Source: JACDAE01 sp963717195
Lineage (GTDB): Bacteria > Chloroflexota > Ktedonobacteria > Ktedonobacterales > Ktedonobacteraceae
Direction of reading: 5' to 3'
DNA length: 23,174 bases
Assembly: GCA_963717195.1 (NCBI GenBank)
Contig: CAVQVR010000022.1
Location: 1 to 23,174, forward strand
In this document: positions 8,852-18,093 of the stretch, piece after piece
Layout: every line of letters begins with the position of its first letter
Numbering within the stretch: position 1 is the first letter of the stretch
Translations under genes and position numbers: made by a program
Notes under the pieces: model-generated
Database searches by the model: none
What the model was told of the DNA's origin: nothing
What the model saw: only the letters and a program-made list of their open reading frames with translations

Positions 8852-10303
8852 TTATAACGGCAACCAGATATGGAACGTGCTCCCGTTGCCAAACTCGCTC
8901 TCAGCCCATATCATACCATCATGTAATTCAAGAATGTATTTGCAGATCGCTAATCCCAGGCCCAGCCCGTTGACCTCGCGTGTGAGACGTGTATCAACGC
9001 GATGAAAGCGATCAAAGATGGCCCTCAATTGTCTGGGTGGGATGCCCACACCACTATCACGCACTACAATTTCAATCATCGATTGTTGCATCTCTCCCTG
9101 CGGTCTGCCATCTTCGCCCTCGTAACTTGCACCTCGTTCTCCCCTCGAAAGAGCAAAAACTGGGCGTATTACCACATCGATTGCGCCACCGTCAGGAGAA
9201 TAGTTAATAGCATTTTCCAACAGGTTATCGAGTACCTCGCGCAAACGCATTCTATCGGCTTGAATAACAGGCTCTTCGACGGTGAGTTCTCCCCGTTCAT
9301 CCTCTATCCGTAGAGTAAATGTAAAGTGCCCTGCTTCGCCAATCATCTCCTTCAACCCCTGCTCATTCTGGTGTTCTATCAGGTGTTCCTGCGCTGCAAG
9401 AATGGCCTCTCGAACCAGGAATACAAGGTTGACTGGAACACGATCAATTTCAATCGTCCCTGTCTCTAACTGCGAGACCTCTAGTAAACGATTTACGATC
9501 ACTTCCAGGCGGTCACTTGCCTCATTGATTGCCAGCAGAAACTCACGGCGTTCCTCGCGTGAAATACGCCGCTCATGACGCAACAATGTAGCTGCATAGC
9601 CCTTGATAGAAGCCAACGGACTACGCAACTCATGACTCACCGTGGCCAGCAGTTCCGCCTTGAATAATTCCATCTCACGAAGTGCTTTGCGATCAGCTGC
9701 CATCTCAAGCTCATGAATACGCTCCGCTTGCAGCACACTCAGGATCGCTGCGCCAAACGCACTGGCGACACAAGGCAATACCGCATGCCCATATTCAACC
9801 ATATCAACACATGCACATTTACCCGCTCCTGTCCACTCCAGAATCACCAGCGCATAAAGAGGCAATAGTGTATGGCCTGTATGCTCTGGAATATACAGTG
9901 CTGTCTCTCTCTCAAATGGGATTGTTACAGGTACTCTCCACATTAGCCAACCAGGCTCACCAGGAGGAACCTGAATATCAGGCCCTTCAAATGAGAAGCT
10001 CGCCACCACTGACATTGCTTCTTCATCACTCATAGCAAACAGAGCAAAAGTACGAAACATTTTCCTGAACACGATTGAAGACACAAAAGATGACTCCGAT
10101 CCACTAAGGTGCCGCCTCGTGAGAAGGACTATGCCTCTTTGCCCATTACAGAGCGTCAAGAGTCGTTCAAGCAGCTTTGTAGCTATCACCCCTGATTCGG
10201 ATGCAGTTGCCCCTCCACTCTGCGCAAGTTGCGCAAAGTCGAGAAGCGCTGCTGTTATATCAGGTACTGGCGGCCTCTGGACCGTCTCATCCTGTGCTTC
10301 CAT
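8852..10303 (-). CDS. Soluble sensor histidine kinase (GAF-like N-terminus, HisKA, HATPase_c)
   Basis: A 483-residue intact kinase. Residues about 15-195 form a GAF-like sensor region with no membrane span. A linking helix (about 195-215) leads to HisKA with phospho-accepting H224 in LLATVSHELRSPLASIKGY. HATPase_c holds the N box (DNLLENAINYSPDGG, about 359-373), the G1 box (VRDSGVGIP, about 414-422) and the G2 box (NGLGLGLAICKYI, about 445-457). A Gly/Glu-rich insertion sits between N and G1 (about 385-405). The start has GGGGGATGAG just before the ATG. It is first in a two-gene operon with the OmpR-type regulator. It is probably cytoplasmic and senses an intracellular or diffusible signal; the ligand is unknown. 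Confidence 0.92.
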   Translation of the reverse strand: MEAQDETVQRPPVPDITAALLDFAQLAQSGGATASESGVIATKLLERLLTLCNGQRGIVLLTRRHLSGSESSFVSSIVFRKMFRTFALFAMSDEEAMSVVASFSFEGPDIQVPPGEPGWLMWRVPVTIPFERETALYIPEHTGHTLLPLYALVILEWTGAGKCACVDMVEYGHAVLPCVASAFGAAILSVLQAERIHELEMAADRKALREMELFKAELLATVSHELRSPLASIKGYAATLLRHERRISREERREFLLAINEASDRLEVIVNRLLEVSQLETGTIEIDRVPVNLVFLVREAILAAQEHLIEHQNEQGLKEMIGEAGHFTFTLRIEDERGELTVEEPVIQADRMRLREVLDNLLENAINYSPDGGAIDVVIRPVFALSRGERGASYEGEDGRPQGEMQQSMIEIVVRDSGVGIPPRQLRAIFDRFHRVDTRLTREVNGLGLGLAICKYILELHDGMIWAESEFGNGSTFHIWLPL

Positions 10304-10425
10304 CTCATCCCCCAGTTGTCTTATTGATTTACAATCTATCTGGCAAAATCTCTATTCCCCCCGTTCGCCCGGGCGGAGGCAAGCTCACGCCCCTACGCCA
10401 GTTCCCCTGGTTCATTTTATTCTCC

Positions 10426-10447
10426 TGAAATTGGCGATCCAATTTCA
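10426..10447. other. Perfect 9-bp inverted repeat in divergent promoter region
   Basis: TGAAATTGG-CGAT-CCAATTTCA lies in the 399-base gap between two divergent kinase genes. The same gap holds the 10-bp palindrome CGCCCGGGCG at 10366-10375 and a short TGCCC/GGGCA hairpin near 10459-10474. No gene is apparent. It could be an operator for either kinase or part of a dispersed repeat. Confidence 0.45.
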
Positions 10448-10652
10448 TCGTTCAGGGTGCCCCGTCAAGGGCATGGCTTATTTGAACGGTATTGTTGTAA
10501 ACGATGCCCCTACCGATGCTATACATTTGCGCTTATTATAAGTATCGTTGCTCACAGACAAGACACAGAAGGGCGTTTGCAATCACAAGTGTGTCACAAA
10601 GATAGAAAAGACTTCACTACCTACCCTGACACTAGCATTGTCAAAGATGCGC

Positions 10653-10697
10653 TATAATGTAAGCGCACATACTGAAATATTTTACCAACCAGGAGGA
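10653..10697 (+). promoter_or_regulatory. -10 box and ribosome site of the GAF/PAS kinase gene
   Basis: A perfect TATAAT occupies 10653-10658, without a good -35 at normal spacing (CTGACA at 10626 is too far). AGGAGG at about 10691-10696 lies 6-7 bases before the ATG at 10703 and fixes the start. Confidence 0.5.
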
Positions 10698-10702
10698 CGG
10701 GA

Positions 10703-12973
10703 ATGGCACACCGCCAGACTAGCAATTCAAGCTCAATGGCGGAGAAATTCGCTGCTCTTAATAGTGTGGGTATCGCGCTCATGAGTGAACTGGACGAGGC
10801 ACGGCTGTTGCATATGATCGCGGAAACAGCCTGTAGCCTCACCGATGCTACCTTTGCAGCCTTTACATTACGACCCGTAGATGAAACCGGGCTGCCTGTC
10901 GTACCTTCAGAAGGCAATCTCTTTTATCTGGCAGCCGTGGTCGGAGTCACTCAGGAGCAGGAAGAACTCTTCAGACGCATGCCCCTGGGTGGCGAAGGTC
11001 TGCTCACACCCATCTTTCGCCATGGCGTTCCCGTTCTGGTTGCCGATGTATTAACTTTTGTGCACTCAAACAACAATACAGCACAGGGCAAAGGTAAGGA
11101 ACAAGCGAAAACTGCGGAAGAGGCATTTACCCTTTCACATGGCATCGCGCCAACCGAAGAGCTACGCGCTATCGGCGTACCGCGTGGGCATCCTGTTGTA
11201 CGCAGCTTTCTGGGCGTTCCCGTTCTTGATCGCCAGAAACATGTACGCGGCGGCTTGCTTCTCGGTCACACAACTCCTGGTTGTTTCACACTAGAAGATA
11301 AGGAATTGCTGGTTGGCCTGGCCGCTCAAGCAGCGGTCGCGTTAGAAAATGCCCGCCTCTACCATATGGCACAGATGCGTGCCCAGGAACTCAATGCGAT
11401 CTTCGAGAGCATTGCCGATGGGGTCACGCAGGTTGACCACCAGGGCACTATTTTGCGTGAAAATGGTACAGCACGTCACTTACGCGAACAGCTACAAGAT
11501 TGCATCCATGGCAAACAGGCTATCGAGAACCTTCTCCATATACCCATGCAACGTGCACTGAATGGTGAGAAAACACAGGGCTTCGAAGTCTCAATCGAAG
11601 ACGACCACAACGAGACACGACAATACATCGTCAACGCTTCACCACTAAGATCAATGGGGACGCCGTCCGGTACACTACACCTTGAACATGTCACAAACGA
11701 ACATACACCTGCTGAAGCTCTTCCTACAGGTGCAGTAGTGGTCTGGCATGATGTGACGGAAGCACGCCATCTTCTGACCGAACGCCGTATCTATGCCGAA
11801 ACCGAGACACGACGAGCGCTTCTACAACTGATCCTTGATGAACTGCCTATCAGCATCTATCTTGTGCGTGGGCGTGATGCACGCCTTGTTCTTGCCAATA
11901 AAGCTGCTAAAACCATATGGGGTGCCAACTGGCCTATCAACCTTCCTATGGAAGATTTCCTGCAGCAAAACTCCATCCGTATCTTTGGTACCGATGGACA
12001 CGAGCTTCCCCCCGAACAATTCGCTACGCTACGAGCTGTACAAAACCATGAGACGGTGCATCACCATCAAGAAGTTATTCGTCATCCCGACGGTATCACC
12101 TTGCCCATCCTGGTCAACGCTGTTGCATTGGATGCAGAGGTTCTCGACATTTTACCGAATGATGTTCAAGGAATACAAACGGCAACTGGTACAGAACCCG
12201 CCGCTATTGTTGTCCATCAGGATGTCACGGTATTGAAAGACGCCGAACGCCTGAAAGACGAGTTTATCGGTATTGCGGCCCACGAACTTCGTACGCCGCT
12301 CACTATTTTAAAAGGCTTCTCTCAGACATTGCTCGTCCAGACTGCACGAGGTAAGGGACCTAAACTGGTAGACTGGCAAACAGAAGCCTTGCAGGCCATC
12401 GATCAGGCCACGTCCCGCATGGTCGAGCTTATCGACGACCTCCTCGACGTAACACGCCTGCAGGCCAGGAGCCTTGAATTCCATATGGAACCACATGATA
12501 TTGTTGCCTTGACACGACGGGTGCTAACACGGCAACAGATTACGACTGAGCAACATACACTCTCGCTGCATACTCCATTTGAGTATCTCGTGGTTCAGAT
12601 CGACCCCCGGCGCATCGAACAGGTTCTCAACAACCTGATCAACAATGCTATCAAATATAGTCCCAATGGTGGTCCCATCACAGTGACCATCAACGCCGAT
12701 ACAACTCATCAGATGGCAGTGATTAGTATTCGCGATTCTGGCATCGGTATTCCCAGAGATCAGCAGGCCCATGTCTTTGGCCGCTTTGTCCGCGCCGACA
12801 ACGCCCGCAACCATGGTATTGGAGGAACTGGCCTGGGACTCTACCTCTCACGCGAGATCCTCGAGCACCACAAGGGGCACATCTGGTTTGAGTCAGCCGA
12901 GGGGCAAGGTTCCACCTTCTCTATTACGCTACCACTTGTTCCCGAGGCATTCGAAGAAGATATGGGCACATAG
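10703..12973 (+). CDS. GAF-PAS sensor histidine kinase
   Basis: A 756-residue intact kinase with no signal peptide or clear membrane span. A GAF domain covers about residues 12-220 (AALNSVGIALMSELDEARLL through LVGLAAQAAVALENARLYHM), the type that binds small ligands or chromophores. Two PAS-like regions follow: about 225-355 (ELNAIFESIADGVTQVDHQG) and about 365-510 (LQLILDELPISIYLVRGRDA). HisKA has H527 in IGIAAHELRTPLTILKGF. HATPase_c has NNLINNAIKYSPNGG (about 641-655), RDSGIGIP (about 677-684) and GGTGLGLYLSREI. It starts behind AGGAGG. It is divergent from the other kinase-regulator pair and has no regulator gene of its own, so it is an orphan kinase or may share the neighbouring regulator; that link is inference. 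Confidence 0.93.
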   Translation: MAHRQTSNSSSMAEKFAALNSVGIALMSELDEARLLHMIAETACSLTDATFAAFTLRPVDETGLPVVPSEGNLFYLAAVVGVTQEQEELFRRMPLGGEGLLTPIFRHGVPVLVADVLTFVHSNNNTAQGKGKEQAKTAEEAFTLSHGIAPTEELRAIGVPRGHPVVRSFLGVPVLDRQKHVRGGLLLGHTTPGCFTLEDKELLVGLAAQAAVALENARLYHMAQMRAQELNAIFESIADGVTQVDHQGTILRENGTARHLREQLQDCIHGKQAIENLLHIPMQRALNGEKTQGFEVSIEDDHNETRQYIVNASPLRSMGTPSGTLHLEHVTNEHTPAEALPTGAVVVWHDVTEARHLLTERRIYAETETRRALLQLILDELPISIYLVRGRDARLVLANKAAKTIWGANWPINLPMEDFLQQNSIRIFGTDGHELPPEQFATLRAVQNHETVHHHQEVIRHPDGITLPILVNAVALDAEVLDILPNDVQGIQTATGTEPAAIVVHQDVTVLKDAERLKDEFIGIAAHELRTPLTILKGFSQTLLVQTARGKGPKLVDWQTEALQAIDQATSRMVELIDDLLDVTRLQARSLEFHMEPHDIVALTRRVLTRQQITTEQHTLSLHTPFEYLVVQIDPRRIEQVLNNLINNAIKYSPNGGPITVTINADTTHQMAVISIRDSGIGIPRDQQAHVFGRFVRADNARNHGIGGTGLGLYLSREILEHHKGHIWFESAEGQGSTFSITLPLVPEAFEEDMGT

Positions 12974-13179
12974 AACTATTCCAGATCAATTGGCATCACG
13001 TTTTCATTAAACGCAGTCTCTATCTCACAAATACGTGACACTCCCCACATTCTTCGTGATCAACCTGTGATCTCCAGGCTTTACTCTCTCTATATCATCA
13101 TTTACCAGTGGTGCTTACAACCGTTGTTTAATACCTAAGCACTCTCTGGCAATGCAGGATGTTTCGAGAGGAGGTCAAA

Positions 13180-15152
13180 ATGGCCTATCGTTTCCGTGTA
13201 AACGAAAATACCTGTATTAATTGTGGCATCTGTATGGATCTTTGTCCCGTACGTTGTCTCGATATGTCCCGCCCCTCCGGTGAGGGAAAAATAGGAAATG
13301 ATCAGGAGCGCCTGAGCCCTATTCCTGGTCCATGGTCGGATCGCGCCTGGATGATGCTCGGCCCCGTTCAAGTAGCATCATGCATTGGTTGCCAGGTCTG
13401 CGCACAGGAATGCCCGACCAATGCCATTACTATCGAAGGGCACACACAAATAGCAACCTTCGCACAACGTGGCTTGATATCGTATCTTCCTGCGGAAAAT
13501 GGTTGGCAATCACTCGATGCCTACACGCGTGCAACCCCTGAAGAACCTGGCGAAACACCATGGGGTGAGGGCCATTCCTGGCATGTCGCTGAACGGAAGG
13601 AGACATGGCAGAGTTCGCGTAGCTGGCTTGGTGAGCGTAAAGAAGATCTGCGTGCCCCCTGTCAGGCTGCATGCCCAGTCGGAACGAACGCGGGTCTCTA
13701 TGTTAGTCTGATCGCTGAAGGCCGCTACAGTGAGGCTTTAGAAGTTGCTGCTGAACCCAATCCTTTCCCTTGCATCTGTGGGCGCGTCTGCACGGCTCCC
13801 TGCGAAGATGTCTGCCGCCGAGGCGAATTTGATGCGCCAATCGCTATTCGTGACCTGAAACGCTTCGCAACCGATCATGGTGGAACGATACGCCGCGTGA
13901 TTAAACCGCCTAAGAAACACTATGCAGAAAAGGTCGCCATTGTTGGTGCAGGACCAACCGGTCTGAGTGCGGCTTACTATCTGGCTCGCCGGGGCTATAG
14001 CGTGACCATTTTCGACGCGATGCCAGTGGCAGGTGGCATGATGGCCGTTGGTATTCCTGATTATCGTCTGCCGCGTGCCGAACTCCAGCGCGATGTCGAT
14101 GCCATTACCGAACTTGGCGTTGAGATACGCCTGAATACAGCTATTGGACGCGATATTTCACTTGACGAAATCCAGGCTTCTTATGCAAGTGTGGTACTGG
14201 CAGTAGGCGCACAGCAGAGTCAGAGCTTAGGTATCCCCGGCGAGTTGAGCTTCATGGAAGTTATTCCAGCGACAACCTTCCTCAAACAGTTCAACCTGGA
14301 TACCACGACAAAACTGGAAGGCGTAGTGGCCGTAGTTGGTGGTGGTAGTACAGCAATGGATGCAGCTCGTTCGGCTCTACGCGCGGGCGCTCAAAAAGTG
14401 CATATTCTCTACCGTCGTAGTCGTGCTGAAATGCCTGCTCAGAAGGAAGAAATACGCGCAGCATTGGAAGAGGGCATTGAACTTCATGAATTGACCACGC
14501 CCGTACAGGCTCTCGGCGTTGATGGTCACTTGCAGAGCGTACTCTGCATCAAAATGCAATTGGCCTCGCCCGATGAGAAAGGTCGCCGCCGCCCGGTTCC
14601 TATCCCTGACACTGAGTATGAACTGCCCGTCTCCACACTGTTGATCGCAATTGGAGAGGCTCCCGATCCCTCATTCCTGCCTCCTGGTACAAGCGTACAG
14701 GTCGCCCCATGGGGTGGATTATTGATAAACAAAACAACGCTGGCAACAGGCGCTCCTGGCGTTTTCGCAGCTGGCGATGTCACCTATGGCCCAAAACCAT
14801 CATTCATGCGGCAGCGCATGGAAGATTGGCGGCGCGTTCCGTTCATGCGTACCTGCGTAAACTTCCCCCACAATCAGTGCACGAGATGCCTGATGATGAC
14901 TTGCAGATCACTTCCACGCTTCCGCAGGAAGGCTTCATCAACCTGGATCTACGTCCAACACCACGTGCAGAGATGCCACTCAGCGATATTACAGCCACAC
15001 GCGACCGCTCGCGCGAGTTCGCAAAAGGCTTCACGGAAGAGCAGGCCCGCCATGAGGCCAGCCGCTGCTTACGCTGTGACCTGGCCACTCTTTGCCCAAC
15101 CATTCATGTTATTCAACCTGAAACTTTGAAAAAAGCTCAGGCTGTTCGGTAG
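13180..15152 (+). CDS. GltD-like NADPH-dependent FAD/Fe-S oxidoreductase with N-terminal 2x[4Fe-4S] ferredoxin domain, frameshifted
   Basis: About 657 residues once reconstructed. Residues 1-80 form a bacterial-type ferredoxin domain with two clusters: C12/C15/C18/C22 and C68/C71/C74/C78, each followed by Pro. The glutamate-synthase small-subunit N-terminal Fe-S region follows (PCQAACPVGTNAG, FPCICGRVCTAPCEDVCRRG). The FAD motif VAIVGAGPTGLSAAYYLARR is at about 253, the NADPH motif VAVVGGGSTAMDAARSALRA at about 383, and the terminal FAD motif GVFAAGDV near 528. One missing base in the CCC-AAAA stretch at about 14788-14798 moves the last 120 residues to another frame (TIIHAAAHGRLAARS to the stop at 15152). 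The start is fixed by GAGGAGG before the ATG at 13180. It transfers electrons between NAD(P)H and a ferredoxin-like or quinone partner; no glutamate synthase large subunit is nearby, so glutamate synthesis is not assured. It is probably cotranscribed with the membrane gene at 15208. Confidence 0.87.
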
Positions 15153-15207
15153 TTAGTATAGAATACTGGATACCCGGAAAGGGATATTCATACAGAGAGG
15201 TGTAACA

Positions 15208-15504
15208 ATGTCACCACAGGATCTTACCAATGCCATCGTGAGCGGTATCAATGCAGGTGGCGAGCAATTTTTAGAGGGAACGCTTGCTGCCATGCTACCT
15301 ATCATCTGGCTCGCCATTCTGGGGCTGCATCTGGGCCGTCCTTATATCCTTGATATGATCGACCGCTTTACCCTTCGCCTGGGTGCTGACCTGCTCTGGC
15401 TCATCTATGCAGCACTACGCGACATTTTGATCATTTCAGGCTTTGTGATGAGCTTGACATTCTTTCCTGGTTCTCGCTTGTTATTAACATGTCTGCATCA
15501 ATAA
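15208..15504 (+). pseudogene. Small membrane protein, apparently truncated by an inserted element
   Basis: A 98-residue reading frame starting 55 bases after the GltD-like gene with a good ribosome site (GAGAGG 8-9 bases upstream). At least two hydrophobic segments are visible (about 27-43, MLPIIWLAILGLHLGR; and about 65-87, LLWLIYAALRDILIISGFV). The last residues (about SRLLLTCLHQ) are encoded in AT-rich sequence that belongs to the adjoining recombinase gene, so the native 3' part seems to be missing. The position suggests a membrane partner of the Fe-S flavoprotein. I do not recognise the family. The break point is estimated at about 15460-15490. Confidence 0.6.
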
Positions 15505-17573
15505 TATCTTCTTCCAACATGGGAAGAAAAGTTTCGCTATCACTCCAATGTACTAAACCTTTGCTAATATTTTCTGCATCAATATTATGTTTTTCCATAA
15601 AATCAATGTCTCTAAGTGATATTCTCATCAACTTTTTATCTCTTGGTGTATTATGTATTTCTCTCCTTAAATTTTTCCTATAAGCATATTGCTTAATTGC
15701 CGCCCATGCTCTATTTGGTAGCTTTTCTAGTATTTCATCTGCTTTACTATGAGGGTACATTTCTCGTAATAAAGCGATTTCCTTATCATTCCATTCTTTA
15801 TTAGCTGCGCTATTAAGCATCAAATAGCCAATATCAGCGGTTGGTATACCAATTCCCTTCCAGATGATTTCTATTTTTAACCATGTAGGTGCTACCTTTG
15901 AGATAAACACACTCTCGGCTACTAGCTTAATAACACGGCGTTTTTGCTCAGGTCAAACGTGTTCCATTCCTCTAAGGTGCGGTCTAATAGGTCTTGGCCT
16001 TCTTCTCTTTCTTTCTCCTGTTTTTCTATTGCCTCACGTGCCGCTACTAATGCGCTCTCCACCTTACGCAATGAAGCTAGCTCTTTTGTATACTCCTTGA
16101 GATCTATTTCCTCCAAATCATAGCCATTTTTAACGAGACGGCTAAAATGAGCTAGCTTAGGTTTTAATTGCTCTAACTGTCCGTCTATAATCTCCGTACT
16201 TCCTTTTTTATATTCTGCTTTTTCTCTACTCAATTGTTCATTTATTACTTCTCCCACATTAGTAGGTTCTGTGATTTTCAGCTCCTTCTGTGCCTCTTGT
16301 GCCTCCTTCCATATCCTAAGATGTGAAAACATTCTTTCTAAAAATGCGGCGTCAACAAGTGATATATCAACACGGGCTGAATGTTGGATTGTATTATAGT
16401 CCGGTACGTTAGGATCTATGGTGTACTGCTCTGGATTATTTCCCTCAAGCTCTTTAGTAACGTATACAGCACCATTAAATGTTTTGATGACGGGCTTTCG
16501 TAATGCCTTTGCTGGTACAGTACCCCGTTGATCATAACGAGCTACTTGTTTCTCGCGTAGTTCGTTAACTTCTCCGTCTATAGTTGTAGGACTGAGGCGA
16601 TTAAACGCATACCGAGAAAAGTTCCTCATAGTCAACCTCTTCTCCATCATCTTCTATTATTTTTTTTAAAAGTCGGGATCATTACCACAGGTTTTCCATC
16701 TTCTCTCATTACCTGCTGCTTGAAAACAAAGTAGCCTAAATACTGAACATTTGACAAAACAGAAAGTACACCATTCGTGGTTATGCCATATCCTCCATAT
16801 CTAACAGTTAAGTTAGTATATGGAGCCTTTACTCCTGCTTCATAGGGTGGAAAAACATATGATTGTCTTTCATTTAATTCTCTGGCAACCTGTGATGCAC
16901 TTCCCACCTGTTTGTATCGCCTGAATATCCAGCGTACAATTTTTGCGTGTGGCTCATAAGGGATAAAGCGATCATTCTCGTCAAGAATGTAGCCTATAGG
17001 CACACGTCCCCCAAAATATTGACCACGTTGAGCTACGCGGTTCCTCATAAGGTTCATATATTTTACATGGTCTTTGATGAAACGAGCAGCTATCTTACAT
17101 TGTTCACGGAATTGATCCATATCATACGGATTGCGGCGAAAGTCATAACGATACATCCATGTTACTACTACAACATCGTGGTCATAGCAAGCTTTAATAA
17201 AAGTATCCGGTCCTATCATGAATTCATCACGAAATAAGCGTGATTCGTTCCACGTAAAGATCGTCTTAAAGCTATCATTGTATATACCTTCCATAAGAGC
17301 GCTAAGTCCAGGCCGTTCGTCTATACGTAGCCTTCCGCTCACTCCTCGCTTCCCTTCCCCTTCGATAAAGACAGTGATTAAATCATCTTTCCATCCTAGT
17401 GTGATTACTTTTTGTAGCTGGTCTTTTGTCTGTGCTTCTGCGCTTTCCTTGTTCTCTATTGTCTGCTTAGTGGTGCTCTGGCGTGCCTGAATAGCGCATG
17501 GTAGATTAGTACGCCATTGACGTGACAGATCATAGGATGGTTCTTCTGTTACAACTTTACTAAGTTTACGCAT
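15431..17573 (-). CDS. Large serine recombinase, three or more frame breaks
   Basis: A site-specific recombinase/integrase of the resolvase-invertase superfamily, large type, about 710 residues once reconstructed. The catalytic domain (about residues 25-170) has the nucleophile Ser in CAIQARQSTTKQ and the RLFRD motif matching the conserved RxxR catalytic region. The recombinase domain follows (about 190-300): GGRVPIGYILDENDRF, KIVRWIFRRYKQ, VLSNVQYLGYFVF. The coiled-coil region lies in a second frame (15922-16650: TIDGEVNELREKQ through EAIEKQEKEREEGQ). The C-terminal part is in a third frame (to 15431: FISKVAPTWLKIEIIWKG, then a Myb/SANT-like EWNDKEIALLREMYP). Breaks lie at the 8-T run 16660-16667, at about 16610-16620 and at about 15925-15940. 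The start has AAGGAG 8 bases before the ATG. The true stop near 15431-15480 is uncertain because the gene runs into the presumed insertion junction. Confidence 0.85.
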
Positions 17574-17623
17574 TCGTCTATCTCCTTCAATTTAATTACA
17601 TCTGGCTTTTATCATCCTAATAA

Positions 17624-17652
17624 AGTATAACATTTCCTGATGTTATTGTCAA
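17624..17652 (-). promoter_or_regulatory. Near-consensus promoter of the serine recombinase
   Basis: On the minus strand TTGACA (17647-17652), exactly 17 bases, then TATACT (17624-17629). The predicted start is near 17617, about 45 bases before the ATG at 17573. Confidence 0.75.
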
Positions 17653-18093
17653 GCTTCAATCCCCTCTAGAAGCTGGCTTATAGCATATCTTCGGTAACTG
17701 TACTTATGTGGATGATGGCGCTAGCCTTAAAAATTCCGCGTTAGCGGTTCTTCTCGCACTAGTCGTTATGGGTCGGGTTCCCGTGGCGACTGTGCGGGGG
17801 TGGGGCATGGGCAACGCTGCGGCGTTATCAAGCATCCCTGTCTGCTGCGGTTGAGGCAAAACGTTCCCAAAAAACACTGTTCGGGTTAGCGGCGTTCCGA
17901 TAGGATGGCGTACTACCTTGACCGATGGGCTATACTCGGAGAGCGAAACGAGCGGGGATACTGTTCTTGTCATCAATGCAGTGCCCCCGCTCGTTTCGGC
18001 GCGATAGCGCTATAGCCTGTCGAGTCAAGGTGGAGACGCCAAGCCGCCTTGTAGTATGTTCGGTTGGGCGCTAGCCTTCCCTTCCTCATAATA
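17653..18093. other. Structured GC-richer intergenic block bounded by a 12-bp direct repeat
   Basis: There is no convincing gene in this 441-base gap. A 90-codon frame on the minus strand (17704-17976) starts only at TTG and lacks a ribosome site. GGCGCTAGCCTT occurs twice in the same orientation, at 17717-17728 and 18067-18078, 350 bases apart. Between the copies lie a 14-bp inverted repeat (17944-17998), the palindrome ATAGCGCTAT (18004-18013) and an 8-bp stem with one wobble (18026-18033 with 18044-18051). It is richer in G+C than the recombinase gene beside it. Candidate roles are a structured RNA, an attachment or transfer site, or a small inserted repeat element. Confidence 0.45.
17944..17998. 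repeat. 14-bp perfect inverted repeat
   Basis: CGAAACGAGCGGGG (17944-17957) and CCCCGCTCGTTTCG (17985-17998) flank a 27-base loop. There is no T-run on either strand, so it is not a standard terminator for the gene ending at 18094. Confidence 0.75.

Noticed and set aside
17704..17976. 90-codon minus-strand ORF in the structured block
   Set aside because: TTG start, no ribosome site, and it overlaps the inverted repeat arm. Kept as a doubt, not a gene call.
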